NCBI GenBank assembly: GCA_025350285.1
Contig: JANXYE010000295.1
Span: 1-9,252 of the forward strand
Source: Chloroflexota bacterium
GTDB lineage: Bacteria > Chloroflexota > Dehalococcoidia > Tepidiformales > Tepidiformaceae
Direction of reading: 5' to 3'
Length of the DNA stretch: 9,252 bases
In this document: piece after piece, positions 1 to 5,956 of the stretch
Numbering within the stretch: position 1 is the stretch's first letter
Layout: each line of letters opens with the position of its first letter
Notes under the pieces: generated by a model
What the model saw: only the letters and a program-made list of their open reading frames with translations
Told to the model about the DNA's origin: nothing
Databases searched by the model: none
Position numbers and translations under genes: made by a program

Positions 1-157
1 TGCCCAGCCAGCCGGCTTCGGCGAACGCGTCATAAAACGCCCACGGGAACTCATGCTCTTTGTCGCAGTGGCGCCAGTAGGCGTCATCGAAGCGGGCCGC
101 CAGGGCGCGCGCCTGCAGGCGAATCTGCTTCTGCTCCTCAGTCGGTTCAAAGTTCAA
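1..157 (-). CDS. Acyl-CoA dehydrogenase, N-terminal fragment (runs off the left edge)
   Basis: The first 52 codons of a gene that continues beyond the window. The peptide starts MNFEPTEEQKQIRLQARALA and contains FDDAYWRHCDKEHEFPWAFY followed by DAFAEAGWLG. This matches the N-terminal helical domain of FAD-dependent acyl-CoA dehydrogenases (the 'TEEQ..IR..AR.FA' helix and the 'FP..F...F.EAGWLG' segment). The family oxidises acyl-CoA to trans-2-enoyl-CoA and passes electrons to ETF. The start is a TTG codon at 157, chosen because a perfect AGGAGG lies 9 nt upstream and the homology begins at once. It follows the SDR gene on the same strand after a 38-nt gap, so the two were probably one operon. 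The catalytic glutamate and FAD sites lie outside the window, so the substrate class cannot be read. Confidence 0.82.
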   Translation of the reverse strand, partial: MNFEPTEEQKQIRLQARALAARFDDAYWRHCDKEHEFPWAFYDAFAEAGWLG

Positions 158-166
158 CGCTGGCTA

Positions 167-172
167 CCTCCT
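167..172 (-). promoter_or_regulatory. Shine-Dalgarno for the acyl-CoA dehydrogenase gene
   Basis: Perfect AGGAGG on the minus strand, 9 nt before the TTG at 157. It decides the non-ATG start of that gene. Confidence 0.7.
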
Positions 173-195
173 GCCATGCCGCCGGGTCGACTGGG

Positions 196-1047
196 CTAGT
201 CCGCCGGGGGCTTGTAGAGCCGGATGTCCCGGTGCTCCGTCAGCCAGGGCGAAAGCTTCCGCCATGGACGGCCTGTGAGCAGTCCACCATCGACGACCAT
301 CGCCTGGCCGGTCACCCAGCGCGATTCGTCGCTCGCGAGGAACAGCACCATGTTCGCGATGTCCTCCGGCTCCCCCGAACGCGCCAGCGGCTGGACATCC
401 ATGTTGCTGCTTCGAAGGCGATCGACCGCCGCCGCGACGCGCTCGGGTTCGGCGGTGGAGATGGGACGCCCCGCCGCCAGCGGTGTCGCGATTTAGCCCG
501 GGCAGACGGCGTTGACGCGCACGTCGAACTCCGCCAGTTCGAGCGCCGCCGCCTTCGTCAGCATCACGACGCCCGCCTTGGCGACGCTGTACAACTGGTT
601 GCCGATGCCCGCCTCGAACGCGCAGACGCTCGCCGTGCTGATGATGCTCCCCGACCGCTGCGCTTTCATGTGCGGCGAAGCGTGCTTGATCCCGAGAAAT
701 ACGCTCTTCAGCAGCACGTCCATTGTCATGTCGTAGTCTTCGACCGAGGTCTCATCCAGTGGGCCGGAGGCGCCCCCGAAGCCGGCGTTGTTATACAGCA
801 CGTCCAGCCTCCCCCAGCGGTCAACGGCCGTCGAGATCGCGTTGGCGACGTCGGCCTCGCGAGCCACGTTGCAGCGCACGGCCGCAACGTTCGCCCCGAG
901 TTCGCCGGCCAGCGCGGCCCCAACCTCGTCCTGGAGGTCCGCGATCACAACTTTCGCCCCTTCGCTCACGAACAGACGCACCGTCGCCGCCCCTATCCCG
1001 CTCGCGCCTCCGGTTACGACCGCTACCTTGCCATCTAGCCGGTTCAT
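196..1047 (-). pseudogene. Short-chain dehydrogenase/reductase interrupted by one in-frame stop
   Basis: A classical SDR oxidoreductase (NAD(P)-dependent, Rossmann fold) whose frame is broken once. From the ATG at 1047 the protein reads TGGASGIG (residues 12-19, cofactor-binding TGxxxGxG), NNAG (86-89), Ser140, and YSVAK with Tyr153 and Lys157 (catalytic). It then reaches NAVCPG at 179-184. Codon 185 is TAA (493-495). The same frame continues without a shift as [12 protein letters not shown], then [20 protein letters not shown] and [13 protein letters not shown], the normal SDR C-terminal half, ending at TAG (196-198). Family members often have an aromatic residue after CPG (CPGY/W-I-x-TP), so TAA could be a one-base change from TAC or TAT. 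A 184-residue product would keep the catalytic residues but lose the C-terminal strands and the substrate loop. Alternatives are a sequencing error or stop readthrough. AAGGA lies 9 nt before the ATG, inside the upstream 7-base repeat array. Confidence 0.85.
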
Positions 1048-1135
1048 GGTTGTTGGTCCTTGGTTCTTGGATATTGGTTCCGGCGATTCTACGCGCTCAC
1101 CCCAACCAACAACCAAGTTCCAATCACCAACATCC
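1048..1135. repeat. Two facing arrays of a degenerate 7-base repeat (potential long hairpin)
   Basis: In the gap between the PPOX gene and the SDR, TTGG recurs exactly every 7 bases at 1053, 1060, 1067 and 1074 (unit GGNNNTT from 1048). CCAA recurs every 7 bases at 1106, 1113, 1120 and 1127. The arrays are reverse complements in register: arms 1048-1080 and 1103-1135 pair at about 25 of 33 positions by my count, with a 22-nt loop. The transcript reading into the SDR would put the SDR AAGGA (1057-1061) inside the stem. Seven-base tandem repeats are known in some bacteria, for example the STRR sequences of cyanobacteria. Any regulatory role here is inference. Confidence 0.75.
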
Positions 1136-1137
1136 CG

Positions 1138-1566
1138 TCACCGCCCGTTGCGATAGTCCCAGGTCCGGACCTTCGTTGGGCGGATGCGGATGATGGCGCG
1201 TTCCTGCTCGGTGAAACGCTGTTCGAACTCGGGCGGGATCGGGTCCAGGTAGCGCCCGACGATTTTGCGCCGAAGCTGTCCGTCCGGGTCATCTTCCATC
1301 TCCGCTACGCCGCGCACTTCGCAGCCCCGATAGCCGAGGCCGCCAGCGACGTGCTCAAGGTCGCGCACGTCGATCAGCAGCGCGACGCGCGAGTCTTCGC
1401 GCACGTTTTTGTCCTTTCGCCGGCCGGCCGGCGTACTGATGATGAGATCGTCGCCGTCGATGCCGTACCACACGCAGGCGAGCGCCGGACCGCCGCGCAC
1501 GAGCGTCGAAAACACGCCCACGTGGCGGCCGGAGAGGATGTCGAGGGCTTCGGCGTCGAAGGGCAT
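1138..1566 (-). CDS. PPOX-class (FMN- or F420-dependent) split-barrel protein
   Basis: A 142-residue protein of the pyridoxamine 5'-phosphate oxidase-like split beta-barrel fold. Visible family features are the start MPFDAEALDILSGRHVGVFS, the strand ALACVWYGIDGDDLIISTPA (residues 29-48), the cofactor-contact loop GRRKDKNVREDSRVALLID (48-66) and the late strands ending in RIRPTKVRTWDY. Length and layout fit the small TIGR03618-like, Rv1155-type group, many of which use F420 and others FMN or heme. The cofactor cannot be decided from sequence alone. The ATG at 1566 lies 9 nt after the pgl stop, with no strong Shine-Dalgarno, so it probably depends on read-through from the gnd-zwf-pgl operon. 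The association may be functional (redox cofactor supply by glucose-6-phosphate oxidation) or simply positional. Confidence 0.8.
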   Translation of the reverse strand: MPFDAEALDILSGRHVGVFSTLVRGGPALACVWYGIDGDDLIISTPAGRRKDKNVREDSRVALLIDVRDLEHVAGGLGYRGCEVRGVAEMEDDPDGQLRRKIVGRYLDPIPPEFEQRFTEQERAIIRIRPTKVRTWDYRNGR

Positions 1567-1575
1567 CGGGTAATT

Positions 1576-2229
1576 CTACGCCGGCAAGCCCCCACCGGGC
1601 GCGGCCTCTCGATCAGCCACGACCGTCAACTCGCGGGCGCGCACCATCGCCGCCGGGATGTCGCCGCCCGCCATCAGTGCCCGCAGCGCCCACGTCTTTT
1701 CAGCCCCCGCCACCAGGAAGACCACCCGTTTCGCCGCGCTCAAGAGCGGGAGCGTGAGCGTCAGTCGGCGAAAGTCGGGCCGCTCGACCTTAATCACAAG
1801 CCGCTCGCGCTCGGCCAAGGCCGCGAGGTCAGCGGGGAAGAGGCTCGCCGTGTGGCCATCCGCCCCCAGCCCCAGGAGGACAAGGTCGAACTCCGGCAGC
1901 CCGCTTCCGAACACCTCTCGCAGCTCCGTCTCGTACCCGGCCGCGTCGCACGACTCGCCCCGCATCCGGTGGACGCGGGCTTCGACCTTCGAAAGCAGCG
2001 TCTCGTGGGCCATCCGGTAATTCGAAGCCAGATCGTCCGGCGGAACGCAACGTTCGTCAGCGAAGAACACCGCCGTCTCTGACCATCGGTAGGCTCGGGT
2101 CGCGAGCAGCTCGTAGAGCGCTTGCGGTGTGCTCCCGCCAGCGAGGGCTACGGTCCGCGGCGCCAGGTCCAAAAAGATCGTAGCGGCCGCCGCGGCGATG
2201 TCATCCACCACCAGCAGCTCGCGCTTCAT
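1576..2229 (-). CDS. pgl: 6-phosphogluconolactonase (DevB/Pgl family)
   Basis: A 217-residue protein that hydrolyses 6-phosphogluconolactone to 6-phosphogluconate, the second step of the oxidative pentose phosphate pathway, in the cytoplasm. It shows the family motifs in order: LAGGSTPQALYELLA (residues 29-43, phosphate binding), FFADERCVPPDDLASNY (55-71), and LGLGADGHTASLFP (119-132), which holds the catalytic-site histidine. The late segment VVFLVAGAEKTWAL is also typical. Length is slightly short of the usual 220-260. The ATG at 2229 overlaps the zwf stop by 4 nt (ATGA), which supports the start and indicates translational coupling. This is the monomeric DevB type, unrelated to the YbhE beta-propeller lactonase. 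Confidence 0.95.
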   Translation of the reverse strand: MKRELLVVDDIAAAAATIFLDLAPRTVALAGGSTPQALYELLATRAYRWSETAVFFADERCVPPDDLASNYRMAHETLLSKVEARVHRMRGESCDAAGYETELREVFGSGLPEFDLVLLGLGADGHTASLFPADLAALAERERLVIKVERPDFRRLTLTLPLLSAAKRVVFLVAGAEKTWALRALMAGGDIPAAMVRARELTVVADREAAPGGGLPA

Positions 2230-3644
2230 CGCAGGTGCCAGAGGCGTGGGCCGATCAGGTCGTCCGCTCCCTTCGGGCCCCAGGTTCCGGCGCGGTAGAG
2301 CTCTACCGGCGGCAGCTTTTTCAGGACGGGCTCAACGACTTGCCACGCGCGGTCCACGCTATCAGCCCGGGCAAAGAGCGTGTGGTCGCCGTCCATTGCG
2401 TCGTGGATGAGCCGCTCGTACGCCTCCGCTGGCTGGGCCTTGAACGACTCGTCGTACGAGAACTGCATCTCAACGGGGCGGACGGACATCTCTTGCACGG
2501 GCTCCTTGGCCAGGAACTGGAGCGTTATCTCCTCTTCCGGCTGGATAGAGATGTTCAGAAGGTTCGGCTTCAACGCATCTACGCCCGTTCCCGCGAACAG
2601 ATGGACCGGCGCCTCCCGGAACACGATCGCTACCTGCGTGGTGCGCCGGGGCATCCGCTTGCCCGTGCGCAGGTAGAACGGCACGCCGCCCCAGCGCCAG
2701 CTATCGATGAACAGCCGCATCGCCGCGAACGTCTCCGTCTGCGAATTCGCGGCCACGCCGGGTTCCTTGCGGTAGGCGGGCACCCGCCGTCCGTCTACGA
2801 GGCTGCCCGTGTACTGGCCGCGCACGATATCCGCCGGCTCGAGGGGCCGCATCGCCTGGAAGAGCTTCGCCTTTTCGTCCCGTACGGCCTCCGCCTTGAG
2901 TGAGCCCGGCCCCTCCATGGTGAGCAACGCGAGCACCTGGAGCACGTGGTTCTGGAGGATGTCCCGCAGCGCTCCTGTCTCTTCATAGAACTCACCCCGG
3001 CCCTCGACGCCAATCGACTCAGCGACCGTGAACTGCACATGGTCGATACAGTCCCGGTTCCAAATCCGTTCGAAGACCGCGTTCCCGAAGCGAAAGACGA
3101 TGATGTTCTGCACGGTTTCCTTGCCGAGATAGTGGTCGATCCGAAAGACCTGGGACTCGTCGAACGTCGCCTGGATGGTTTCGGCCAGCGCCCGCGAACT
3201 CGCCAGGTCATGCCCGAACGGCTTTTCGACAACGAGCCGTGTCCCTTCGACCATCCCCGCCGCGGCCGCCAGCGTCTCGATCGTCGCGCAGAAGGTGGAG
3301 GACGGGATGGCGAGATAGACGAGCCGCCGCGGTTGCGCGCAGAGCGCCTTGACGCCCGGGAAACCGCCGGTCGTCCCCCGAACATAGCGCAGGCGTTCAG
3401 CGAATCCGCCCCACCTGGCCCGCTCGAGCGGGCGGCGGCTGAACTCGTGGATGGCGTCTTCGGCCAGTGTCCGAAAGCCGCCGTCGTCCATTTCGCCGCG
3501 CGCGTAGCCGATGATAGCGCCCTGGGGTGGGAGCAAACCGTCGAGGTAGAGGTTGTAGAGGGCGGGCAAGAGCTTGCGGCGCGCGAGATCGCCGGTGCCC
3601 CCAACGATGACGATGTCCTGGTCCTCCGGCGGTTCCAGGCTCAT
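2226..3644 (-). CDS. zwf: Glucose-6-phosphate 1-dehydrogenase
   Basis: A 472-residue enzyme oxidising glucose-6-phosphate to 6-phosphogluconolactone with NADP+ (or NAD+), the entry step of the oxidative pentose phosphate pathway. The N-terminal Rossmann motif is GGTGDLARRKL (residues 15-25). VVEKPFGHDLASS follows at 138-150. The substrate-binding signature RIDHYLGKE is at 168-176, and ILQNHVLQ at 229-236 carries His233, the likely catalytic base by analogy with the Leuconostoc enzyme. The C-terminal beta+alpha domain has PFYLRTGKRMP and AYERLIHDAMDGD. Length is a little short of the usual 480-510, mainly at the ends. The ATG at 3644 overlaps the gnd stop by 4 nt and its own TGA overlaps the pgl ATG by 4 nt. 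No opcA-like allosteric partner lies beside it in the window. Confidence 0.97.
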   Translation of the reverse strand: MSLEPPEDQDIVIVGGTGDLARRKLLPALYNLYLDGLLPPQGAIIGYARGEMDDGGFRTLAEDAIHEFSRRPLERARWGGFAERLRYVRGTTGGFPGVKALCAQPRRLVYLAIPSSTFCATIETLAAAAGMVEGTRLVVEKPFGHDLASSRALAETIQATFDESQVFRIDHYLGKETVQNIIVFRFGNAVFERIWNRDCIDHVQFTVAESIGVEGRGEFYEETGALRDILQNHVLQVLALLTMEGPGSLKAEAVRDEKAKLFQAMRPLEPADIVRGQYTGSLVDGRRVPAYRKEPGVAANSQTETFAAMRLFIDSWRWGGVPFYLRTGKRMPRRTTQVAIVFREAPVHLFAGTGVDALKPNLLNISIQPEEEITLQFLAKEPVQEMSVRPVEMQFSYDESFKAQPAEAYERLIHDAMDGDHTLFARADSVDRAWQVVEPVLKKLPPVELYRAGTWGPKGADDLIGPRLWHLR

Positions 3645-4549
3645 TGCGTCTTCACCGCGTGCCCGCCGAACTCATTTCGCAGAGCCGCTACCACCCGCAT
3701 TGCGAACGGGTTCTCTTCTCGGCTGCGAAAACGCGCGAACAAGGCGTGCGAGAGGGTAGTCACATCGACGCCGCGTTCGACCCCCTCCAGCACGGTCCAG
3801 CGGCCCTCGCCGGAGTCATCGACGTAGCCGCGCAGATGGTCCAGCTTCGCGTCCTTTTCGAACGCCCGCGCGGCCAGTTCCAGCAGCCACGACCGCACGA
3901 CTGAGCTGTGATTCCAGAGGTTCGAGATCTGGGCGAGGTCGAAGTCGTACTCTCCCGCCGCCTGGAGCAGGTCGAATCCCTCGGCGTAGGCCTGCATCAT
4001 CCCGTACTCAATGCCGTTGTGGACCATCTTGCTGAAGTGGCCCGCACCCGTCGGCCCGACGTACGCGTAACCGTCTTCCGGCGCGAGCGAAGCGAGGATG
4101 GGCTCGACCGTATCGAATACCTCGCGCGGCCCCCCGGCCATGATGCAGAATCCGTTGTCAAACCCCCAGGTCCCGCCGCTCGTGCCCGAATCGAGGAAGC
4201 CGACCCCCATCTCCGAGAGCATCTTCCCGCGCCGCACGGTGTCCTTGTGGTAGCTGTTGCCGCCGTCCACCACGATGTCCCCACGGCTGAGCAGCTTGCC
4301 CACCTCCATCATCGTGTCCTCCGTGATCGGCCCGGACGGCACCATCAGCCAGACGATGCGCGGCGCCGGCAGCGCGTCCACGAGTTCCCCCAGCGTCTTC
4401 ACGTCGGACACAGCCGGGTTCTGGTCGTACCCGATGACCGTGTGTCCCGCGTTTCGCAGGCGCTTTGTCATTCCCGCGCCCATGCGGCCCAGGCCGACCA
4501 TCCCGAGGGTCAACTTCCGGCCGGGCGCTTGTTCGGCATCGACAGTCAA
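3641..4549 (-). CDS. gnd: 6-phosphogluconate dehydrogenase (decarboxylating), short form
   Basis: A 302-residue enzyme converting 6-phosphogluconate to ribulose-5-phosphate and CO2. Numbered from the TTG start, it shows GLGRMG (residues 19-24, GxGxxG nucleotide site), VVDGGNS (93-99), SGTSGG (121-126) and GAGHFSKMVHNGIEYG (168-183) with the catalytic-type Lys174, His177, Asn178 and Glu181. At about 300 residues it belongs to the short GndA/GntZ-like class, not the 470-residue E. coli type. These short enzymes are often NAD-preferring, but the cofactor is not decided here. A GTG at 4564 would add five residues. The TTG at 4549 is preferred because GAGGAG lies 7 nt upstream, and that Shine-Dalgarno would lie inside the longer version. 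It is the first gene of the gnd-zwf-pgl operon, divergent from hicBA. Confidence 0.93.
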   Translation of the reverse strand: MTVDAEQAPGRKLTLGMVGLGRMGAGMTKRLRNAGHTVIGYDQNPAVSDVKTLGELVDALPAPRIVWLMVPSGPITEDTMMEVGKLLSRGDIVVDGGNSYHKDTVRRGKMLSEMGVGFLDSGTSGGTWGFDNGFCIMAGGPREVFDTVEPILASLAPEDGYAYVGPTGAGHFSKMVHNGIEYGMMQAYAEGFDLLQAAGEYDFDLAQISNLWNHSSVVRSWLLELAARAFEKDAKLDHLRGYVDDSGEGRWTVLEGVERGVDVTTLSHALFARFRSREENPFAMRVVAALRNEFGGHAVKTQ

Positions 4550-4556
4550 TGTGGTG

Positions 4557-4562
4557 CTCCTC
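4557..4562 (-). promoter_or_regulatory. Shine-Dalgarno deciding the gnd TTG start
   Basis: GAGGAG on the minus strand, 7 nt before the TTG at 4549. The in-frame GTG at 4564 lies just upstream of it and has no site of its own. Confidence 0.6.
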
Positions 4563-4628
4563 ACCTGATTGGGTTTGTAGCTATCGTCAGTGTGCGCCCC
4601 GAAATGTTACGGGAAGAGCGCAGTCTCG

Positions 4629-4637
4629 TGGTACGCT
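4629..4637 (+). promoter_or_regulatory. Extended -10 element of hicBA
   Basis: TGG followed by TACGCT, an extended -10 form (TGn then a hexamer), ends 7 nt before the hicB GTG, so transcription would begin at or beside the start codon. No convincing -35 is visible; TTACGG at 4607 is weak and 19 nt away. The same element with one base changed precedes vapB. Confidence 0.45.
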
Positions 4638-4644
4638 AGGGAGC

Positions 4645-4875
4645 GTGGACGTATTCGAAATTGCCCATCGAGGCGTGACCTACCAGTTCGAGCAGACGGA
4701 AGGCGGCTACTTCGCCCAAGTTGCGGACCTGCCCGGCTGTTTCTCTGAAGGCGAAACTCTGGACGAGGCATTCGCGAACATCCGCGAGGCGCTTGAGCTC
4801 TACATCGACGGCTCGATGGCTGAGGACCTTCCTCTGCCAGAACGCTACCGCACGCTTTTCGCGCGGGCGTCGTAA
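4645..4875 (+). CDS. hicB: HicB-like antitoxin, short form
   Basis: A 76-residue protein matching the partial RNase H-like HicB fold: DVFEIAHRGVTYQFEQTEGG, then YFAQVADLPGCFSEGETLDE with the diagnostic 'GGYxAxVxxLPGCxSxGxTxxEA' pattern, then ANIREALELYI. The antitoxin binds and masks the HicA mRNA interferase. The C-terminal DNA-binding domain (HTH or ribbon-helix-helix) of long HicB proteins is absent. The C-terminal tail PLPERYRTLFARAS is short, so autoregulation of the operon must use another mechanism or be weak. The start is the GTG at 4645, where homology begins. No Shine-Dalgarno has usable spacing (AGGGAG abuts the codon), which fits a leaderless message. hicA follows after 5 nt. Antitoxin-first order is common among short HicBA pairs. 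Confidence 0.88.
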   Translation: MDVFEIAHRGVTYQFEQTEGGYFAQVADLPGCFSEGETLDEAFANIREALELYIDGSMAEDLPLPERYRTLFARAS

Positions 4876-4880
4876 GCACA

Positions 4881-5102
4881 GTGGACGTACCTTCGGTGCG
4901 GCCGGCGGACGTTGTTCGCGTGCCCGAATTGGTCGGCTTCGTTCGGACGCGGCAGAAGGGTAGCCACGTCTTTCTCGTCGATCGCGAGCGGAAACTGCGC
5001 ACCACGGTCGCTCTCCACAATCGCGATATGACTCGCCCAATGTTGTTGGCCGTACTCAAACAGGCAGATATCCCGCTTGAGGAGTTCGTGAAGCTCCTCT
5101 GA
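4881..5102 (+). CDS. hicA: HicA-like mRNA interferase toxin
   Basis: A 73-residue toxin of the HicA family (double-stranded-RNA-binding-like fold, ribosome-independent mRNA cleavage). It has the hallmark GF...RQKGSHVFL with the catalytic-type His29, followed by TTVALHNRDMTRPMLLAVLK and QADIPLEEFVKLL, the usual family C-terminus. Length fits the family (60-85). The GTG at 4881 lies 5 nt after the hicB stop. The gene ends one base before the end of the convergent crotonase gene. All key features are intact, so the toxin is probably active. The hicBA pair is inserted between metabolic genes with no flanking mobile element visible. Confidence 0.9.
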   Translation: MDVPSVRPADVVRVPELVGFVRTRQKGSHVFLVDRERKLRTTVALHNRDMTRPMLLAVLKQADIPLEEFVKLL

Positions 5103-5103
5103 C

Positions 5104-5868
5104 TCAGAACTGTCCGTGACGCCCTTCGCCCGCCGCGAAGCGCTTCGCGCCCTCTCGCGTCTCCCCGCTGCGCACGACTTCACTGCCACCGCGGTACTCG
5201 TTCGAGATCGCCTCGTCCTGGGCCATGCCCCACTGCTGGTAGGCGGAGAGTCGGTCCGCGCGCATGCAGAGCTGGGGAAACGCGACGAGGCTCCGTGCCA
5301 GCTCCTTCGCCGCCGCCAGCGCTTCGCCCTTCTCCACCAGCCGGTTCGCGAGACCGAACCGCTCCCCCTCCTCGCCACTGACGCCGCGGCCCGTGAGGAT
5401 CATGTCCATCGCCCGGCTCTGGCCGATGAGCCTCGGCAGCCGCATAGTCCCGCCATCGACAAGCGGCACGCCCCAGCGCCGGCAGTACACGCCGAAGACC
5501 GCGTCCCTCGCCGCCACCCGCATATCGCACCAGAGGGCTAATTCGAGCCCGCCGGCCACCGCGAACCCCTCTACCGCCGCGATAACCGGCTTCGAAAGGA
5601 GCATGCGTGTACAGCCCAGCGGCCCCTCGCCCTCCGCCCGCACCCGCGTGGCCCCGGATCCCGCCGCAACCGCCTTCAGGTCCGCTCCCGCGCAGAACAC
5701 GCCCTCCGCCCCCGTGAGAATCGCGACAGAAAGTGACACGTCTTCGTCGAACCGCTGAAACGCACGATACAGTTCGCCTGCCGCTTCGGCGTCCACCGCG
5801 TTGCGAACGTGTGGACGGTCGATAGTTACGGTTACGATGCTCTCATCAACGTCGAACCTGACGGCCAT
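5104..5868 (-). CDS. Crotonase / enoyl-CoA hydratase family protein with Cys at the second catalytic Glu site
   Basis: A 254-residue crotonase-fold protein acting on an acyl-CoA thioester. The oxyanion-hole segment FCAGADLKA spans residues 58-66. The second signature VEGFAVAGGLELALWCD (99-115) keeps Glu109, the first catalytic glutamate of true enoyl-CoA hydratases. In the following FGVYCRRWGVPLVDGGTMRL (125-144), Cys129 stands where hydratases have the second glutamate (FGxPE). This FGVxCRRWGVP motif marks a recurring subgroup, so simple hydration of 2-enoyl-CoA is not assured; an isomerase or other crotonase reaction is possible. The ATG at 5868 has GAGG 7 nt upstream. The gene is convergent with hicA (1-nt gap) and divergent from the GNAT gene at 5957. 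Confidence 0.88.
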   Translation of the reverse strand: MAVRFDVDESIVTVTIDRPHVRNAVDAEAAGELYRAFQRFDEDVSLSVAILTGAEGVFCAGADLKAVAAGSGATRVRAEGEGPLGCTRMLLSKPVIAAVEGFAVAGGLELALWCDMRVAARDAVFGVYCRRWGVPLVDGGTMRLPRLIGQSRAMDMILTGRGVSGEEGERFGLANRLVEKGEALAAAKELARSLVAFPQLCMRADRLSAYQQWGMAQDEAISNEYRGGSEVVRSGETREGAKRFAAGEGRHGQF

Positions 5869-5912
5869 GGCGGAACCTCACGCTTATACGGATAGTCCGC
5901 GTCATACTACAC

Positions 5913-5926
5913 CGTGCTTCGGCACG
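5913..5926 (+). other. Small UUCG-loop hairpin upstream of the GNAT gene
   Basis: CGTGC-TTCG-GCACG forms a 5-bp stem closed by the very stable C(UUCG)G tetraloop in plus-strand RNA. It lies 31 nt before the GNAT start in the 88-nt divergent gap. It may stabilise the 5' leader or act on the divergent side; no function is shown. The rest of this gap holds AT-richer stretches (CTTATA, CATACT) but no convincing -35/-10 pair. Confidence 0.4.
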
Positions 5927-5944
5927 TCCGGCGCCACCGCCCCC

Positions 5945-5950
5945 GGGAGA
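5945..5950 (+). promoter_or_regulatory. Shine-Dalgarno deciding the GNAT GTG start
   Basis: GGGAGA 6 nt before the GTG at 5957. In-frame ATGs at 5801 and 5867 would add residues with no acetyltransferase likeness and overlap the crotonase gene. Confidence 0.55.
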
Positions 5951-5956
5951 CCTCGC

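Noticed and set aside
493..495. TAA reassigned as a sense codon in this genome
   Set aside because: TAA is the natural stop of the phosphatase gene (6697-6699) and of the second GNAT (8889-8891), where the family lengths fit.
232..1038. 268-codon plus-strand open frame opposite the SDR
   Set aside because: Translation is Arg/His/Pro-rich with no family likeness. It is a GC-driven shadow of the minus-strand SDR, which has all its motifs.
1418..1433. 16-bp palindrome of CGCC/GGCC units inside the PPOX gene
   Set aside because: Made only of G and C from Ala-Gly-Arg codons in a GC-rich genome; expected by composition.
1060..2082. 340-codon plus-strand open frame opposite the PPOX and pgl genes
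   Set aside because: It spans two recognised genes and an intergenic repeat on the other strand and has no recognisable domain, so it is a shadow.
2946..3827. 293-codon plus-strand open frame opposite zwf and gnd
   Set aside because: Low-complexity antisense translation crossing the gnd/zwf junction; both minus-strand genes are certain.
5867..5956. N-terminal extension of the two-lobed GNAT from the ATG at 5867
   Set aside because: The extra 30 residues have no family likeness and the ATG is only the plus-strand half of CCATGG at the crotonase start; the GTG at 5957 has a good Shine-Dalgarno.
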